Positions 52,158-60,709 of a stretch of 64,000 nt of DNA are shown in pieces. Each line of letters begins with the position of its first letter. Within the stretch, counting starts at the first letter, position 1. The notes under the pieces were generated by a model. It ran no database searches. It saw only the letters and a program-made list of their open reading frames with translations, and was not told the origin of the DNA. Location: positions 372,001 to 436,000 of the forward strand of contig NZ_ARQM01000011.1 in assembly GCF_000385135.1 (NCBI RefSeq), in the 5' to 3' direction. The position numbers and the translations under genes were made by a program. Source of the DNA: Promicromonospora sukumoe 327MFSha3.1 (GTDB lineage: Bacteria; Actinomycetota; Actinomycetes; Actinomycetales; Cellulomonadaceae).

Positions 52158-54461
52158 TCACTGCTGGTAGACGCCGACCTCGTACAGCGAGTAGCCCCAC
52201 TCCGTGCCGCGCTCGGTGAGGTTCAGCCGCACGTAGCGGCCGGTGCCCGAGACGTCGAGGCTGTCGACGCCGCCGTTGCCGCCCGTCACGGTGCGGACCG
52301 TGGACCAGGCGTTCCCGTCGTTCGACGTCTGCACCTGGTACGACTTGCCGTACGCGGTCTCCCAGACGAGCTGCACGTGGTCGAACGACTGCACCGAGCC
52401 CAGGTCCACCTGGTACCAGGCGGACGGGCCCCACTCGCTGGCCCAGCGCGTGGTCGCGTCGCCGTCGACGGCGCGGCCCGGCGTCCAGTCGCCGTTCCAC
52501 GGGTCGAAGCTGGAGGCCGTCGCTGTCTTGCCCCGTGCGATGTTGGTCCCGTCGACCGGCGGCGCGACGACGCGGAACGACCTCGTCTCCACGCCCACGT
52601 TCCCGTGGCCGTCCTCGGCGAACACGTAGACCTTCCAGACGCCCAGCATCTCGGGCGCCGTGACCCGGAACGTGCCCGGGGCCGTCTGGTCGAAGTCGGC
52701 CTGCGCGATGCCGCCCGCGTTGTTGACGTACTTGCTGTTCAGCATCACGTTGGCGTCGATCGGGTCGCCGTCGGGGTCGGTGACGTCCACGCTGACCGTG
52801 AACTCCTCGCCGGCGGACACCGCCGTCGCGCCCTGGACGTTCATCGCGGTGATGCGCGGCGGGGTGTTCATGCCGGAGGTGTCGACGCCCCAGGCCCGCG
52901 CGATCGAGTAGTAGCCGAGGCGCTTGTTGTCGCCCGGGAGCACGTTGAACCAGACGCCGCCGAAGTCGCCCTCGATGCCGTAGTGGAAGAACGTGGCGCC
53001 CAGCGCGACGCCGTCGTGCTCCCGCAGGCAGCGCCACGAGTCCACGTACGCCTGCTCCTTCTCCAGGTCGGTGGGCTCGTCGGGCACGCCGTTCGCGTCG
53101 TCCGGCACCTCCCACTCGCCGGCCGCGCCGCCCTCCGTGATGATGTACGGCCGGTCGTAGCCGCCGGCCTCCCAGGCCGCGGGCACGTTGCACAGGTCGC
53201 CGTACGCGTTCACGGAGAGCAGGTCCAGGTCCGGCGCGTTGCGCTCGAGGTACGGCCAGGCCCCCACCCAGGCGTCGGTGCTGGTGGTCGGGTGCTTCGC
53301 GTCGGCCTGGTGCACCGCGACGCTGACCTCGTTGACGAAGGCCGCGTACGCGTTGCGGATCTCCTCCAGCTCCGTGCCCGAGTAGCAATTCTGCAGGCCC
53401 AGGAGCGACTCGTTGCCGATGTTCCACATGAGCACGCCCGGGTGGTCCTTGTACGCCGCGACCTGGGCGAGGATGTCGGCCTTGGTGTTCGCCCTGTAGG
53501 TCGCGTCGGTGCGGTAGTCGATGCAGCCGCCGGATCCGGGGCCGCCGCCCGGCAGGAGCCAGAAGCCCATCACCACGCGGACGTCGTGCGCCGCCGCCGA
53601 GTCGAGGAGCTGGCGGGTGTCCGCTCCGGTGCCCCAGGTGCGGATCGTGTTGGCGCCCATCGCGGTGAGGGTGGGCATGTAGTGGTCGGCCGTGCTGAAC
53701 GCCGGGCCCCACGTGAATCCGCGGACCGTGTACGGCTGCCCGTCCACCTCCAGGTCCCAGTCCCCGTTGCCGCCCACCACCTCGACGGTGCTGGCGCCCG
53801 AGTCCCGCACCGGGACGTTCGGGTGGCCGGGGTTCACGTAGTCCGGGTCCCCGGGGTCGCCCGGATCGGTGCTGCCGCCCGCCGCGCCGAAGACGCGCAG
53901 CTCCCACAGCGAGTTGCCGTACCCGCCCGAGCGCGCGGTCGACAGCAGCCGCACGTACCGCGCCGTCCCGTCGACGTCGAAGGTGTCGGTGCCGCCGTCG
54001 CCCGAGGTGGTCGAGTACGCCGTCGCCCACGTCGAGCCGTCGGCCGAGACCTGGAACTGGTACTTCGTGGAGTACGCGGACTCCCAGACCAGCTCCACGT
54101 GATCGAGGGCCGAAGCCTTGCCCAGGTCGACCCGGATCCACTGCGGGTCGCTGAACTCGCTGGCCCAGCGCGTGGTCAGGTCGCCGTCGACGGCGGCGCT
54201 CGCGGGCGTGTAGTCGGGGTTCTCCACGGAGGAGGCGGTGGCGGGGCGGCCCTGCGACAGCAGGACCGGGTCGACCTGCGCGGCAGTGGGTGCCGGGGCT
54301 GCGGGCGCCGGTGCCGCGGCCGCCGGGGCCGCAGGTGCCGAGGCGGCGGGCGCTACGAGCGCCGCCGCGGCCAGCAGGCCGGTCGCCAGGGTGGCGGCCC
54401 CGGCGCGTGCCCCGCGCCTGAGCCGTCGCGTCCGGGCGCCGGGTGATCCGGTGGTGGTCAT
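52158..54461 (-). CDS. Exported GH2-like glycosidase with two discoidin domains
   Basis: A 767-residue secreted protein: signal peptide (about 15-42), Ala/Pro linker, first discoidin domain (about 65-195), a GH2-C-like TIM barrel (about 225-490) with the general acid Glu351 in WNIGNES and the nucleophile candidate Glu443 in IITEGGAAG, an Ig-like domain (about 530-620) and a second discoidin domain (about 635-767). The spacing of the two glutamates fits clan GH-A. It should hydrolyse or transglycosylate an extracellular beta-glycan. GGAGAGGAAC precedes ATG 54461. First gene of the operon, facing the LacI repressor gene across two identical operators. Confidence 0.86.
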   Translation of the reverse strand: MTTTGSPGARTRRLRRGARAGAATLATGLLAAAALVAPAASAPAAPAAAAPAPAAPAPTAAQVDPVLLSQGRPATASSVENPDYTPASAAVDGDLTTRWASEFSDPQWIRVDLGKASALDHVELVWESAYSTKYQFQVSADGSTWATAYSTTSGDGGTDTFDVDGTARYVRLLSTARSGGYGNSLWELRVFGAAGGSTDPGDPGDPDYVNPGHPNVPVRDSGASTVEVVGGNGDWDLEVDGQPYTVRGFTWGPAFSTADHYMPTLTAMGANTIRTWGTGADTRQLLDSAAAHDVRVVMGFWLLPGGGPGSGGCIDYRTDATYRANTKADILAQVAAYKDHPGVLMWNIGNESLLGLQNCYSGTELEEIRNAYAAFVNEVSVAVHQADAKHPTTSTDAWVGAWPYLERNAPDLDLLSVNAYGDLCNVPAAWEAGGYDRPYIITEGGAAGEWEVPDDANGVPDEPTDLEKEQAYVDSWRCLREHDGVALGATFFHYGIEGDFGGVWFNVLPGDNKRLGYYSIARAWGVDTSGMNTPPRITAMNVQGATAVSAGEEFTVSVDVTDPDGDPIDANVMLNSKYVNNAGGIAQADFDQTAPGTFRVTAPEMLGVWKVYVFAEDGHGNVGVETRSFRVVAPPVDGTNIARGKTATASSFDPWNGDWTPGRAVDGDATTRWASEWGPSAWYQVDLGSVQSFDHVQLVWETAYGKSYQVQTSNDGNAWSTVRTVTGGNGGVDSLDVSGTGRYVRLNLTERGTEWGYSLYEVGVYQQ

Positions 54462-54557
54462 GGATGTTCCTCTCCGTCCGCTCGTCGGCCAGGTGCGGGG
54501 GCCGGGGCGCGGTTCGTCGTTGAGCCTGCGCTCGCGTCGCTCCGGTGCGCCGCGAGT

Positions 54558-54574
54558 TGGGAGAGCGCTCTTAC
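54558..54574. promoter_or_regulatory. CelR-like operator, copy 1
   Basis: TGGGAGAGCGCTCTTAC with palindromic core GAGAGCGCTCTT, 97 bp upstream of the GH2-like start. It resembles the TGGGAGCGCTCCCA site of actinobacterial CelR repressors. Confidence 0.75.
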
Positions 54575-54736
54575 CGGGTTCATCTTTGACCCGCTCTTGG
54601 TGGAGCGTCAAGAGCTGTCCGGGCGGACTTCACCTGGTCTGTGAGGGTCTTTTGCCTCATTTCGACGCTCTGAGTCTGGCTTGGTGGTGCGAGCGGTTTG
54701 CGCCGAACTCGCTGCATCTCATCCGCACGGGCTCCG

Positions 54737-54753
54737 TGGGAGAGCGCTCTTAC
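54737..54753. promoter_or_regulatory. CelR-like operator, copy 2
   Basis: Identical 17-mer TGGGAGAGCGCTCTTAC, 18 bp before the LacI start codon. Position implies autoregulation. Confidence 0.75.
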
Positions 54754-54770
54754 TCTGTTACCGTCGGCCT

Positions 54771-55817
54771 GTGAGCAAGGATCTGCGGCGCGCGGCGCCG
54801 ACCCTGGAGGACGTGGCGAAGGTCGCCGGCGTCTCGCGCGCGACCGTGTCCCGGGTCATCAACGGCAAGCGCAAGGTGGCGCCCGCGGTCCAGGAAGTGG
54901 TGCTGGAAGCCGTCGCCGAGACCGGCTACGTGCCGAACCGGGCCGCACGGTCCCTGGTCACGCGCCGCACGGGCACGGTCGCCGTCGTCATCTCGGGCGC
55001 GGACGCCGACCCCGAGGGCGAGCTCGACCTGTCCGGCGTCTTCTCCGACCCGTTCTTCGGCCGGGTGGTCGGCTCCCTGGTGCGGACGCTGCGCCCCCAC
55101 GACGTGCACCCGGTCCTCATGTTCGCCGATGACGCGCAGACCCGGGGCCAGGTCACCTCCTACCTGCGGTTCGGCAACGCGGACGGCGCCCTGCTGGTCT
55201 CCACGTACGCCGACGACCCGCTCCCCGAGGAGCTCATCGGCACCGGCCGCCCCATCGTGCTGTTCGCCCGGCCGGGGCACGCGATCCCGGCCAGCTACGT
55301 CGACCTGGCCAACGCCGACGGCGCCCGGATGGCCGCCAACCACCTGCTCGACCGCGGCTGCCGCACCCTTGGCGTCATCTCGGGGCCGCTCGACGTCCCG
55401 TCCGCGCGGGACCGGCTCGACGGCTTCCGCGACGCCGCGGCGCGGCGCGGGCACGCGTTCGTCCCGAGCGTCGCGGGATCGTTCACGTTCGAGAGCGGGG
55501 AGTCCGCGATGGCGGAGCTGCTCGCCGCCGCGCCGGACCTGGACGGCGTCTTCGTGTCCAACGACCTCATGGCCCAGGGCGCGATCCACGTGCTCCAGTC
55601 CCAGGGGCGGCGCGTGCCAGAGGATGTCGCGATCGTCGGGTTCGACGACAGCCCGGTGGCGGTGCAGGCGCGACCCCGGCTGACGACGGTGCGCCAGCCC
55701 GTGGAGAAGATGGCGGAGGAGATGGCGCGGATGCTGCTGGAGCAGATCGACGCCGACGAGCCGGCGGTGCGCTCGGCGATCTTCGAGCCGGTCCTGGTGG
55801 TCCGCGACTCGGCGTGA
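54771..55817 (+). CDS. LacI-family regulator, CelR-like
   Basis: A 348-residue repressor with helix-turn-helix PTLEDVAKVAGVSRATVSRVING (about 10-32) and a full effector domain (about 65-345; VAVVISGADADPEGELDLSGVFSDPFFGRVVGS, VFVSNDLMAQGAIHVL, VGFDDSPVAVQARPRLTTV). The phrase with FSDPFF and the GAGAGCGCTC operators recall CelR of cellulolytic actinobacteria, which is released by cellobiose. GTG 54771 has no ribosome site and GTTACC lies 6 bp upstream, so it may be leaderless. It should control the divergent discoidin operon and itself. Confidence 0.88.
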   Translation: MSKDLRRAAPTLEDVAKVAGVSRATVSRVINGKRKVAPAVQEVVLEAVAETGYVPNRAARSLVTRRTGTVAVVISGADADPEGELDLSGVFSDPFFGRVVGSLVRTLRPHDVHPVLMFADDAQTRGQVTSYLRFGNADGALLVSTYADDPLPEELIGTGRPIVLFARPGHAIPASYVDLANADGARMAANHLLDRGCRTLGVISGPLDVPSARDRLDGFRDAAARRGHAFVPSVAGSFTFESGESAMAELLAAAPDLDGVFVSNDLMAQGAIHVLQSQGRRVPEDVAIVGFDDSPVAVQARPRLTTVRQPVEKMAEEMARMLLEQIDADEPAVRSAIFEPVLVVRDSA

Positions 55818-55859
55818 GGTGGCCTGCTGCCTGTGGGCCTCTGTCTGGCTGGGGTGCTG

Positions 55860-55923
55860 ACTTCGGTCGGTTGCCTTGAGACCGGTCGATCGTCGGACCG
55901 GTCTCAAGGCAGGCGACCGAAGT
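55860..55923. repeat. Long hairpin (family E) behind the LacI gene
   Basis: Arms 55860-55887 and 55896-55923 pair over 28 positions with two internal mismatches; the loop is GATCGTCG. The outer arm is ACTTCGGTCG. It is of the same design as families A-D but no second copy is in the window. Confidence 0.8.
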
Positions 55924-56094
55924 GGCAACGGGCCTGCGCTCCCCACTCGGCTCGCGCTCCCCATGTAAGGCCCGCACGTACGGGTACCCGTGTGGGAATC
56001 CCTCACGACCAGGCTGGGAGCATCTTGCTAGGTTCCTGAACAAATCGGCCGACGTATCGACGCCGGCCCAGGACCCGAAGCGAGGTGGTTCCCC

Positions 56095-57033
56095 GTGAGA
56101 GCTCGTCGCGTACCGCTCTTTGTCGCAACCCTTGTCGCCGCACTCCTGACGACGGGCGTCGTCGCAGTCCCCGGCTCGGCTGCCCCCGCCGCCGACACGG
56201 CCGCGCCCGCCGCGGTCGCCAGCTGCAGCGCCGCCGCCTGGAGCAGCAGCGCCGTCTACGTGGGCGGCAGCCTGGTGACCCACGCCGGCGCGTCGTGGCG
56301 TGCCAAGTGGTGGACGCAGGGCGAGACGCCCGGCACCACCGGCGAGTGGGGCGTCTGGGAGCGCACCGGTACCTGTGACGGCGGCGAGCCGCCGGTCGAC
56401 CCGCCGGGCACCGAGGACTTCCCGGTCAGCCAGGCCCAGTTCAACTCGTTCTTCCCGAACCGGAACTCGTTCTACACGTACGCCGGGCTCGTCGACGCGC
56501 TCAGCGCGTACCCCGGGTTCGCGAACAGCGGCAGCGAGACCGTGCAGAAGCGGGAGGCGGCGGCGTTCCTGGCCAACGTCTCGCACGAGACCGGCGGGCT
56601 GGTCCACATCGTCGAGCAGAACACGGCCAACTACCCGCACTACTGCGACACGACGCAGCCGTACGGCTGCCCCGCGGGCAACGCCCAGTACTACGGCCGC
56701 GGACCCGTCCAGCTCAGCTGGAACTTCAACTACAAGGCCGCGGGCGACGCGCTCGGCATCGACCTGCTGAACAACCCGAACCTGGTCTCGACCAACTCGG
56801 CGATCGCCTGGAAGACCGGCCTCTGGTACTGGAACACCCAGAACGGTCCGGGCACCATGACGCCGCACAACGCGATCGTCAACGGCGCCGGGTTCGGCGA
56901 GACGATCCGCAGCATCAACGGCTCGATCGAGTGCAACGGCGGCAACCCCGCCCAGGTGCAGAGCCGCGTGGACACGTACCTGCGCTTCACGAGCGCCCTG
57001 GGCGTCGACCCGGGCGGCAACCTCTACTGCTGA
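56095..57033 (+). CDS. Secreted GH19 chitinase with N-terminal chitin-binding module
   Basis: A 312-residue exported chitinase that hydrolyses chitin with inversion. Signal peptide at about 1-30, CBM5/12-like module at about 43-95 (AWSSSAVYVGGSLVTHAGASWRAKWWTQGETPG), linker PPVDPPGT, GH19 domain about 108-312. The general acid is Glu165 in SHETGG, with Glu174 in VEQN nearby; YYGRGPVQLSWNFNYKAAG and the AWKTGLWYWN block are typical. GTG 56095 follows CGAGGTGG. It stands alone; the family is common in soil actinobacteria feeding on fungi. Confidence 0.93.
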   Translation: MRARRVPLFVATLVAALLTTGVVAVPGSAAPAADTAAPAAVASCSAAAWSSSAVYVGGSLVTHAGASWRAKWWTQGETPGTTGEWGVWERTGTCDGGEPPVDPPGTEDFPVSQAQFNSFFPNRNSFYTYAGLVDALSAYPGFANSGSETVQKREAAAFLANVSHETGGLVHIVEQNTANYPHYCDTTQPYGCPAGNAQYYGRGPVQLSWNFNYKAAGDALGIDLLNNPNLVSTNSAIAWKTGLWYWNTQNGPGTMTPHNAIVNGAGFGETIRSINGSIECNGGNPAQVQSRVDTYLRFTSALGVDPGGNLYC

Positions 57034-57059
57034 CGCCGGCCCCGGCCCTCCGGCCCGGG

Positions 57060-57122
57060 CGTTGACCACAGCAGTTGCTGCCAGGAGCACGGCTCGACTG
57101 GCAGCAACCGCTGTGGTCAACG
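57060..57122. repeat. Long hairpin family B, copy 2
   Basis: Arms starting CGTTGACCACAGCAGTTGC and ending in the complement, between the convergent chitinase and TerD-domain genes. Compared with copy 1 (17953) inner bases differ on both arms in matching fashion. Confidence 0.88.
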
Positions 57123-57214
57123 AAGAGAGCGGGCGAGGAGAGCGCGGCGACTAGGTTCATCCAAGAGTGAGAAGGAAGCCGCCGCATGGCCTCGCCCGGG
57201 CGACACCCTAGACG

Positions 57215-59377
57215 TCAGGCGGGCACCAGGTCGAGCAGGTTCTGCGGCGTGACGACGCGGGACCCCGCCGGCAGGTCCTCCGGGGCGCCGAACCCGAGGT
57301 ACGTCACCGACCCCGCACCCTGCGGAACCGAGTGGTGCACCTTCACGCCGTCGGCCTGCAGCAGGTCCACGAGGTAGCGCACCGTGAGGTAGCGCCGCGC
57401 CGCGATGTCGCGGACCAGGGTCGTCGTGGTCACGCGGTGCCCCTCGACGGTGTTGAAGCTCGACCTGCCGCGCAGGTTCAGGTGCAGCCAGAGCGCCTCC
57501 CAGCCGTCGTCGGCCCGCAGGAAGGCCAGCGGGACGGTGACCCGGCCGGAACCGGCCAGGTCGGACCGCATGCGCACCGTCGCCGGCTCGAACGGCAGCC
57601 CGGCCTGCGCGACGTCGCGCGTCATGAAGCCGAAGAAGCCCTCGGCGACCTGGTCGAACCCCTCGCCGGAGTAGACGTGCACCTCGGGCACGACGACGTC
57701 CCGCCGGATCCCGGACAGCCTGACGTCCACGAACTCGGTGGCGCCCTCCGGGGCCTCGGTGAGGTCGCCGGAGTGCACGAAGCCCCCGCCACGCAGCCGC
57801 GTCCAGGAGACGTGCTCGGCGTCGGCGAAGTCGCGGTCCAGCAGCAGGCACGAGAGGTCGAGGTCCGTGTCCGCGCTCGTCTGCCGCCAGTGCACGAAGA
57901 ACCGCAGCAGCTCGCCGGTCACCCGTGTGCGCGACCCGCGCGGCAGGATCCCCGTCCCGCCGGGCCGGGCCCGCGCCGACAGCGGGAGCGCCACGTCGAG
58001 GAACGCCGGGTCGACCACGAGGCCGTCGGGCCGAGGCACCCGGCGGAGCACCTCGGCGTCGCACGCCTCGGCGAGGGCGGTCAGCGCGGCGGCCGGGACC
58101 GGCGCGCGCTCGTCGGGCACGGCCCACGCCCCACCCTGCCGGTTGACGAAGACGCGCCGGTCGCCGTCCGCCCGGCGCCGGTTCTCCAGGTGCTCCCTCA
58201 GCCCGAGCACCACCCGGCCCGAAACGGACGGCAGCGCCCGCTTCAGCGAGTCGACGACGGCGGCCGCCTCGGCGTCGTCGGACGCCGACCGCAGCAGGTG
58301 GTCCGCACGCCGGACCAGCGTGCCCGGGGACGCCGCGAGCAGGCGCAGGGCGTCGGCCCGCGCGCCCGTCGCGAGCGACCGCTCGACCCGGGCGGCGAGC
58401 GACGGCGCGTCCTCGTCCCCGCGCGCGACGGCGAACACCCGGGCGGCCGCCGGCAAGGCCCGGTGCTCGTGCGGGTGCAGCCGCTCCCCGAGCCGCTTCC
58501 ACGCCTCCCGGTGCGCCGCGACGTCGCCGAGCTTCGCGGGCGACGCCTCCACGACGGCGTCCAGCGCGCCGAGCAGCACGCGCCGGACCGGCCGCGGCAG
58601 CGAGCGCAACCGCGTGGCCGTCTCCAGGGTCACGTCCCCGCCGGACAGCGCGCAGGCCAGCCGGAGCACGTCGGTGACGGTGTCGACGTCGGGCTCCCGG
58701 CCGTACAGGACGTGCGTGGTGTTGACGATCGCGCGGGCCGATCGCAGGGGAACAGAATCGGGCTGCTCCATCCCACCGCAGTGCCCGGCCAGCAGCCCGA
58801 GGTCGGCCAGGTCGGCGTCGGACAGCGGTGTCGTGCTCCCCGCGAGGTGCAGGTAGAGCCGGTGGGCCTCCTCGTCGAGCGTGCCGCCGGCGTCGAGCAC
58901 CGTGCGCCGGTCGCCGAGCGCGGGCAGGAACGCGTCGTGCGCGGCGACCATCTCGTCGTAGGTGTGCTGGTAGCGGCCGTAGGTCGGCAGGCCGAGCAGG
59001 TCGACCGGGCCGCGCGTCAGGAGCTCCGCCGCCTGCCCCTCTTGCGGCGTGCCGCGCAGCGCGTCCTCCAGCGCAGCGACCCAGAAGTCGTCGGTGTCCG
59101 GCACGTTCGCGGGGAAGTCCTTGAAGTACGCGTTGTGCCGCACGTGGTCGCCGAGCGACTCGCGCACGACGGCGAGCGTCCGCACCGCCACCAGCCGCGC
59201 GTCCTGCGGCGCCAGCCCGCCCAGGTAGCGCAGCAGGCGACCGGACGCCTTGAAACCCGAGGTGAGGAGCACGCCGTCGAACCGCCGGGCGACCGAGGCG
59301 GCGTCGCCGGCCGAGCCCTCGGTGCGGGGGACGCGCCACGTCCGGCGGACGACCAGATCGAAGATCTCCTGAGACAT
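57215..59377 (-). CDS. TerD-domain protein (SCO0854-like, lacking a RING motif)
   Basis: A 720-residue cytoplasmic protein. The N-terminal two thirds are helical with no domain I can name for certain; the last third (about 490-640) is TerD-like: DTDLDLSCLLLDRDFADAEHVSW, GFVHSGDLTEAPEGATEFVDV and VPEVHVYSGEGFDQVAEGFFGFM. Overall it resembles what I recall of the MXAN_6230/SCO0854 family, but the CxxC cysteines of that family's RING finger are absent. TerD domains bind calcium and belong to stress and tellurite-response systems. ATG 59377 is used; ATG 59386 would add three residues but overlaps a palindrome arm. Confidence 0.65.
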   Translation of the reverse strand: MSQEIFDLVVRRTWRVPRTEGSAGDAASVARRFDGVLLTSGFKASGRLLRYLGGLAPQDARLVAVRTLAVVRESLGDHVRHNAYFKDFPANVPDTDDFWVAALEDALRGTPQEGQAAELLTRGPVDLLGLPTYGRYQHTYDEMVAAHDAFLPALGDRRTVLDAGGTLDEEAHRLYLHLAGSTTPLSDADLADLGLLAGHCGGMEQPDSVPLRSARAIVNTTHVLYGREPDVDTVTDVLRLACALSGGDVTLETATRLRSLPRPVRRVLLGALDAVVEASPAKLGDVAAHREAWKRLGERLHPHEHRALPAAARVFAVARGDEDAPSLAARVERSLATGARADALRLLAASPGTLVRRADHLLRSASDDAEAAAVVDSLKRALPSVSGRVVLGLREHLENRRRADGDRRVFVNRQGGAWAVPDERAPVPAAALTALAEACDAEVLRRVPRPDGLVVDPAFLDVALPLSARARPGGTGILPRGSRTRVTGELLRFFVHWRQTSADTDLDLSCLLLDRDFADAEHVSWTRLRGGGFVHSGDLTEAPEGATEFVDVRLSGIRRDVVVPEVHVYSGEGFDQVAEGFFGFMTRDVAQAGLPFEPATVRMRSDLAGSGRVTVPLAFLRADDGWEALWLHLNLRGRSSFNTVEGHRVTTTTLVRDIAARRYLTVRYLVDLLQADGVKVHHSVPQGAGSVTYLGFGAPEDLPAGSRVVTPQNLLDLVPA

Positions 59378-59383
59378 GACGCG

Positions 59384-59435
59384 CATCGTGGCACGGAACC
59401 GTGGTCCGGAGGGACAGGTTTCCCGTGCCACGATG
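59384..59435. promoter_or_regulatory. 13-bp inverted repeat in the TerD/aldo-keto reductase divergent gap
   Basis: CATCGTGGCACGG (59384-59396) and its exact complement (59423-59435) flank 26 bp and fill almost the whole 63-bp gap between the two start codons. It may be an operator for both genes or a cruciform; it also overlaps the alternative TerD-protein start. Confidence 0.5.
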
Positions 59436-59440
59436 GCCGT

Positions 59441-60496
59441 ATGCCTCTCGCATCCCGGTACCTCGCAGCAGAGGACCGTTACGACACCATGCAGTACCGC
59501 CGCACCGGCCGCTCGGGCCTCGACCTGCCCGCGCTGTCCCTGGGGCTCTGGCACAACTTCGGCGACACCAGCCCGTTCGACACGCAGCGCGCCATCCTGC
59601 GCCGCGCGCTCGACCTGGGCGTCACGCACTTCGACCTGGCGAACAACTACGGCCCGTCCTACGGCGCGGCCGAGGCGAACTTCGGCCGGCACCTCGCCGC
59701 CGACCTCAAGCCGTACCGCGACGAGCTCGTCCTCTCCACCAAGGCCGGCTACGACATGTGGCCCGGCCCCTACGGCGACCACGGCTCCCGCAAGTACCTG
59801 CTGGCCAGCCTCGACCAGTCGCTGACCCGCATGGGCGTCGACTACGTCGACGTCTTCTACCACCACCGGCCCGACCCCTCGACGCCCCTCGAGGAGACCA
59901 TGGGCGCGCTGGCCTCGGCGGTCCAGCAGGGCAAGGCGCTGTACGTCGGCGTCTCCAACTACTCGCCGGCGCGCACGCGTGACGCCGCGCGCATCCTCGG
60001 CGAGCTCGGCGTGCCGCTGCTCATCCACCAGCCGTCCTACTCGATGTTCAACCGGCACATCGAGAACCCCGCGCACGAGGACGGGTACGACGGCGTGCAG
60101 AGCGAGTCGCTCCTCGACGTCGTCGGCGACCTGGGCGTCGGGACCATCGTGTTCTCCCCGCTGCAGCAGGGCCTGCTGACCAGCAAGTACCTCGCGGGTG
60201 CCGCCCCGGCCGGGTCGCGGGCCGCGCGCTCCGACTCGCCGTTCCTCTCCGACCGGGCGCTCACCGAAGACTACCTCGGCCGCGCCAAGGCGCTCAACGA
60301 CATCGCCGCCGACCGCGGCCAGACGCTCGCGCAGCTCGCGCTCGCCTGGGTCCTGCGGGACGAGCGCGTGACCTCGGCCCTCATCGGCGCCTCGTCGGTG
60401 GCGCAGCTCGAGGACAACGTCGCGGCGCTCGCGGCGGGCCCCCTGTCCGCCGACGAGATCGCGGCGATCGAGCCCCTGGCCCGTCCGCTGGGCTGA
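59441..60496 (+). CDS. Aldo/keto reductase, L-glyceraldehyde 3-phosphate reductase (YghZ) type
   Basis: A 351-residue NADPH-dependent TIM-barrel reductase. The tetrad is recognisable: Asp and Tyr in THFDLANNYGPSYG, Lys in LSTKAGYDMWPGPYG, His in FYHHRPDP. The NADP end reads LIGASSVAQLEDNVAAL. The FDLANNYGPS block is that of the YghZ/Kv-beta-like AKR14 group, which detoxifies methylglyoxal and L-glyceraldehyde 3-phosphate. Divergent from the TerD-domain gene, which could make both part of a stress response. Confidence 0.9.
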   Translation: MPLASRYLAAEDRYDTMQYRRTGRSGLDLPALSLGLWHNFGDTSPFDTQRAILRRALDLGVTHFDLANNYGPSYGAAEANFGRHLAADLKPYRDELVLSTKAGYDMWPGPYGDHGSRKYLLASLDQSLTRMGVDYVDVFYHHRPDPSTPLEETMGALASAVQQGKALYVGVSNYSPARTRDAARILGELGVPLLIHQPSYSMFNRHIENPAHEDGYDGVQSESLLDVVGDLGVGTIVFSPLQQGLLTSKYLAGAAPAGSRAARSDSPFLSDRALTEDYLGRAKALNDIAADRGQTLAQLALAWVLRDERVTSALIGASSVAQLEDNVAALAAGPLSADEIAAIEPLARPLG

Positions 60497-60518
60497 GCGG
60501 CCAGGGCCTCCGGGCCGT

Positions 60519-60558
60519 GAGCCCCGCGGCCCGGCACGACTGCCGGGCTGCGGGGCTC
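60519..60558 (+). terminator. Hairpin behind the aldo/keto reductase gene
   Basis: An 18-bp GC-rich stem (60519-60536 with 60541-60558, one G-T pair) and loop CGAC lie 22 bp after the stop codon. No T-run follows. Confidence 0.65.
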
Positions 60559-60709
60559 GCCCCCCTCGTCAGCGTCCCCACACCCCGAGTTCCACCGCAC
60601 TTCACGAGGCCGTCGCGCCGAATCGACCCGTCCGGCGGACCATGAGGGGGTCGCCGCTCGACGGGGAGGGGTACTGGGAGGTACTGCACTCGCGAGAAGG
60701 AGCACCAGC

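Larger units (their letters stand above)
54462..54770. other. 309-bp divergent control region
   Basis: No gene is seen. The region carries two identical 17-bp LacI-type operators at its ends (54558-54574 and 54737-54753), and between them a small hairpin CTCTTG/CAAGAG (about 54594-54614). It must hold the promoters of the discoidin operon (leftward) and of the LacI gene (rightward). Confidence 0.7.
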
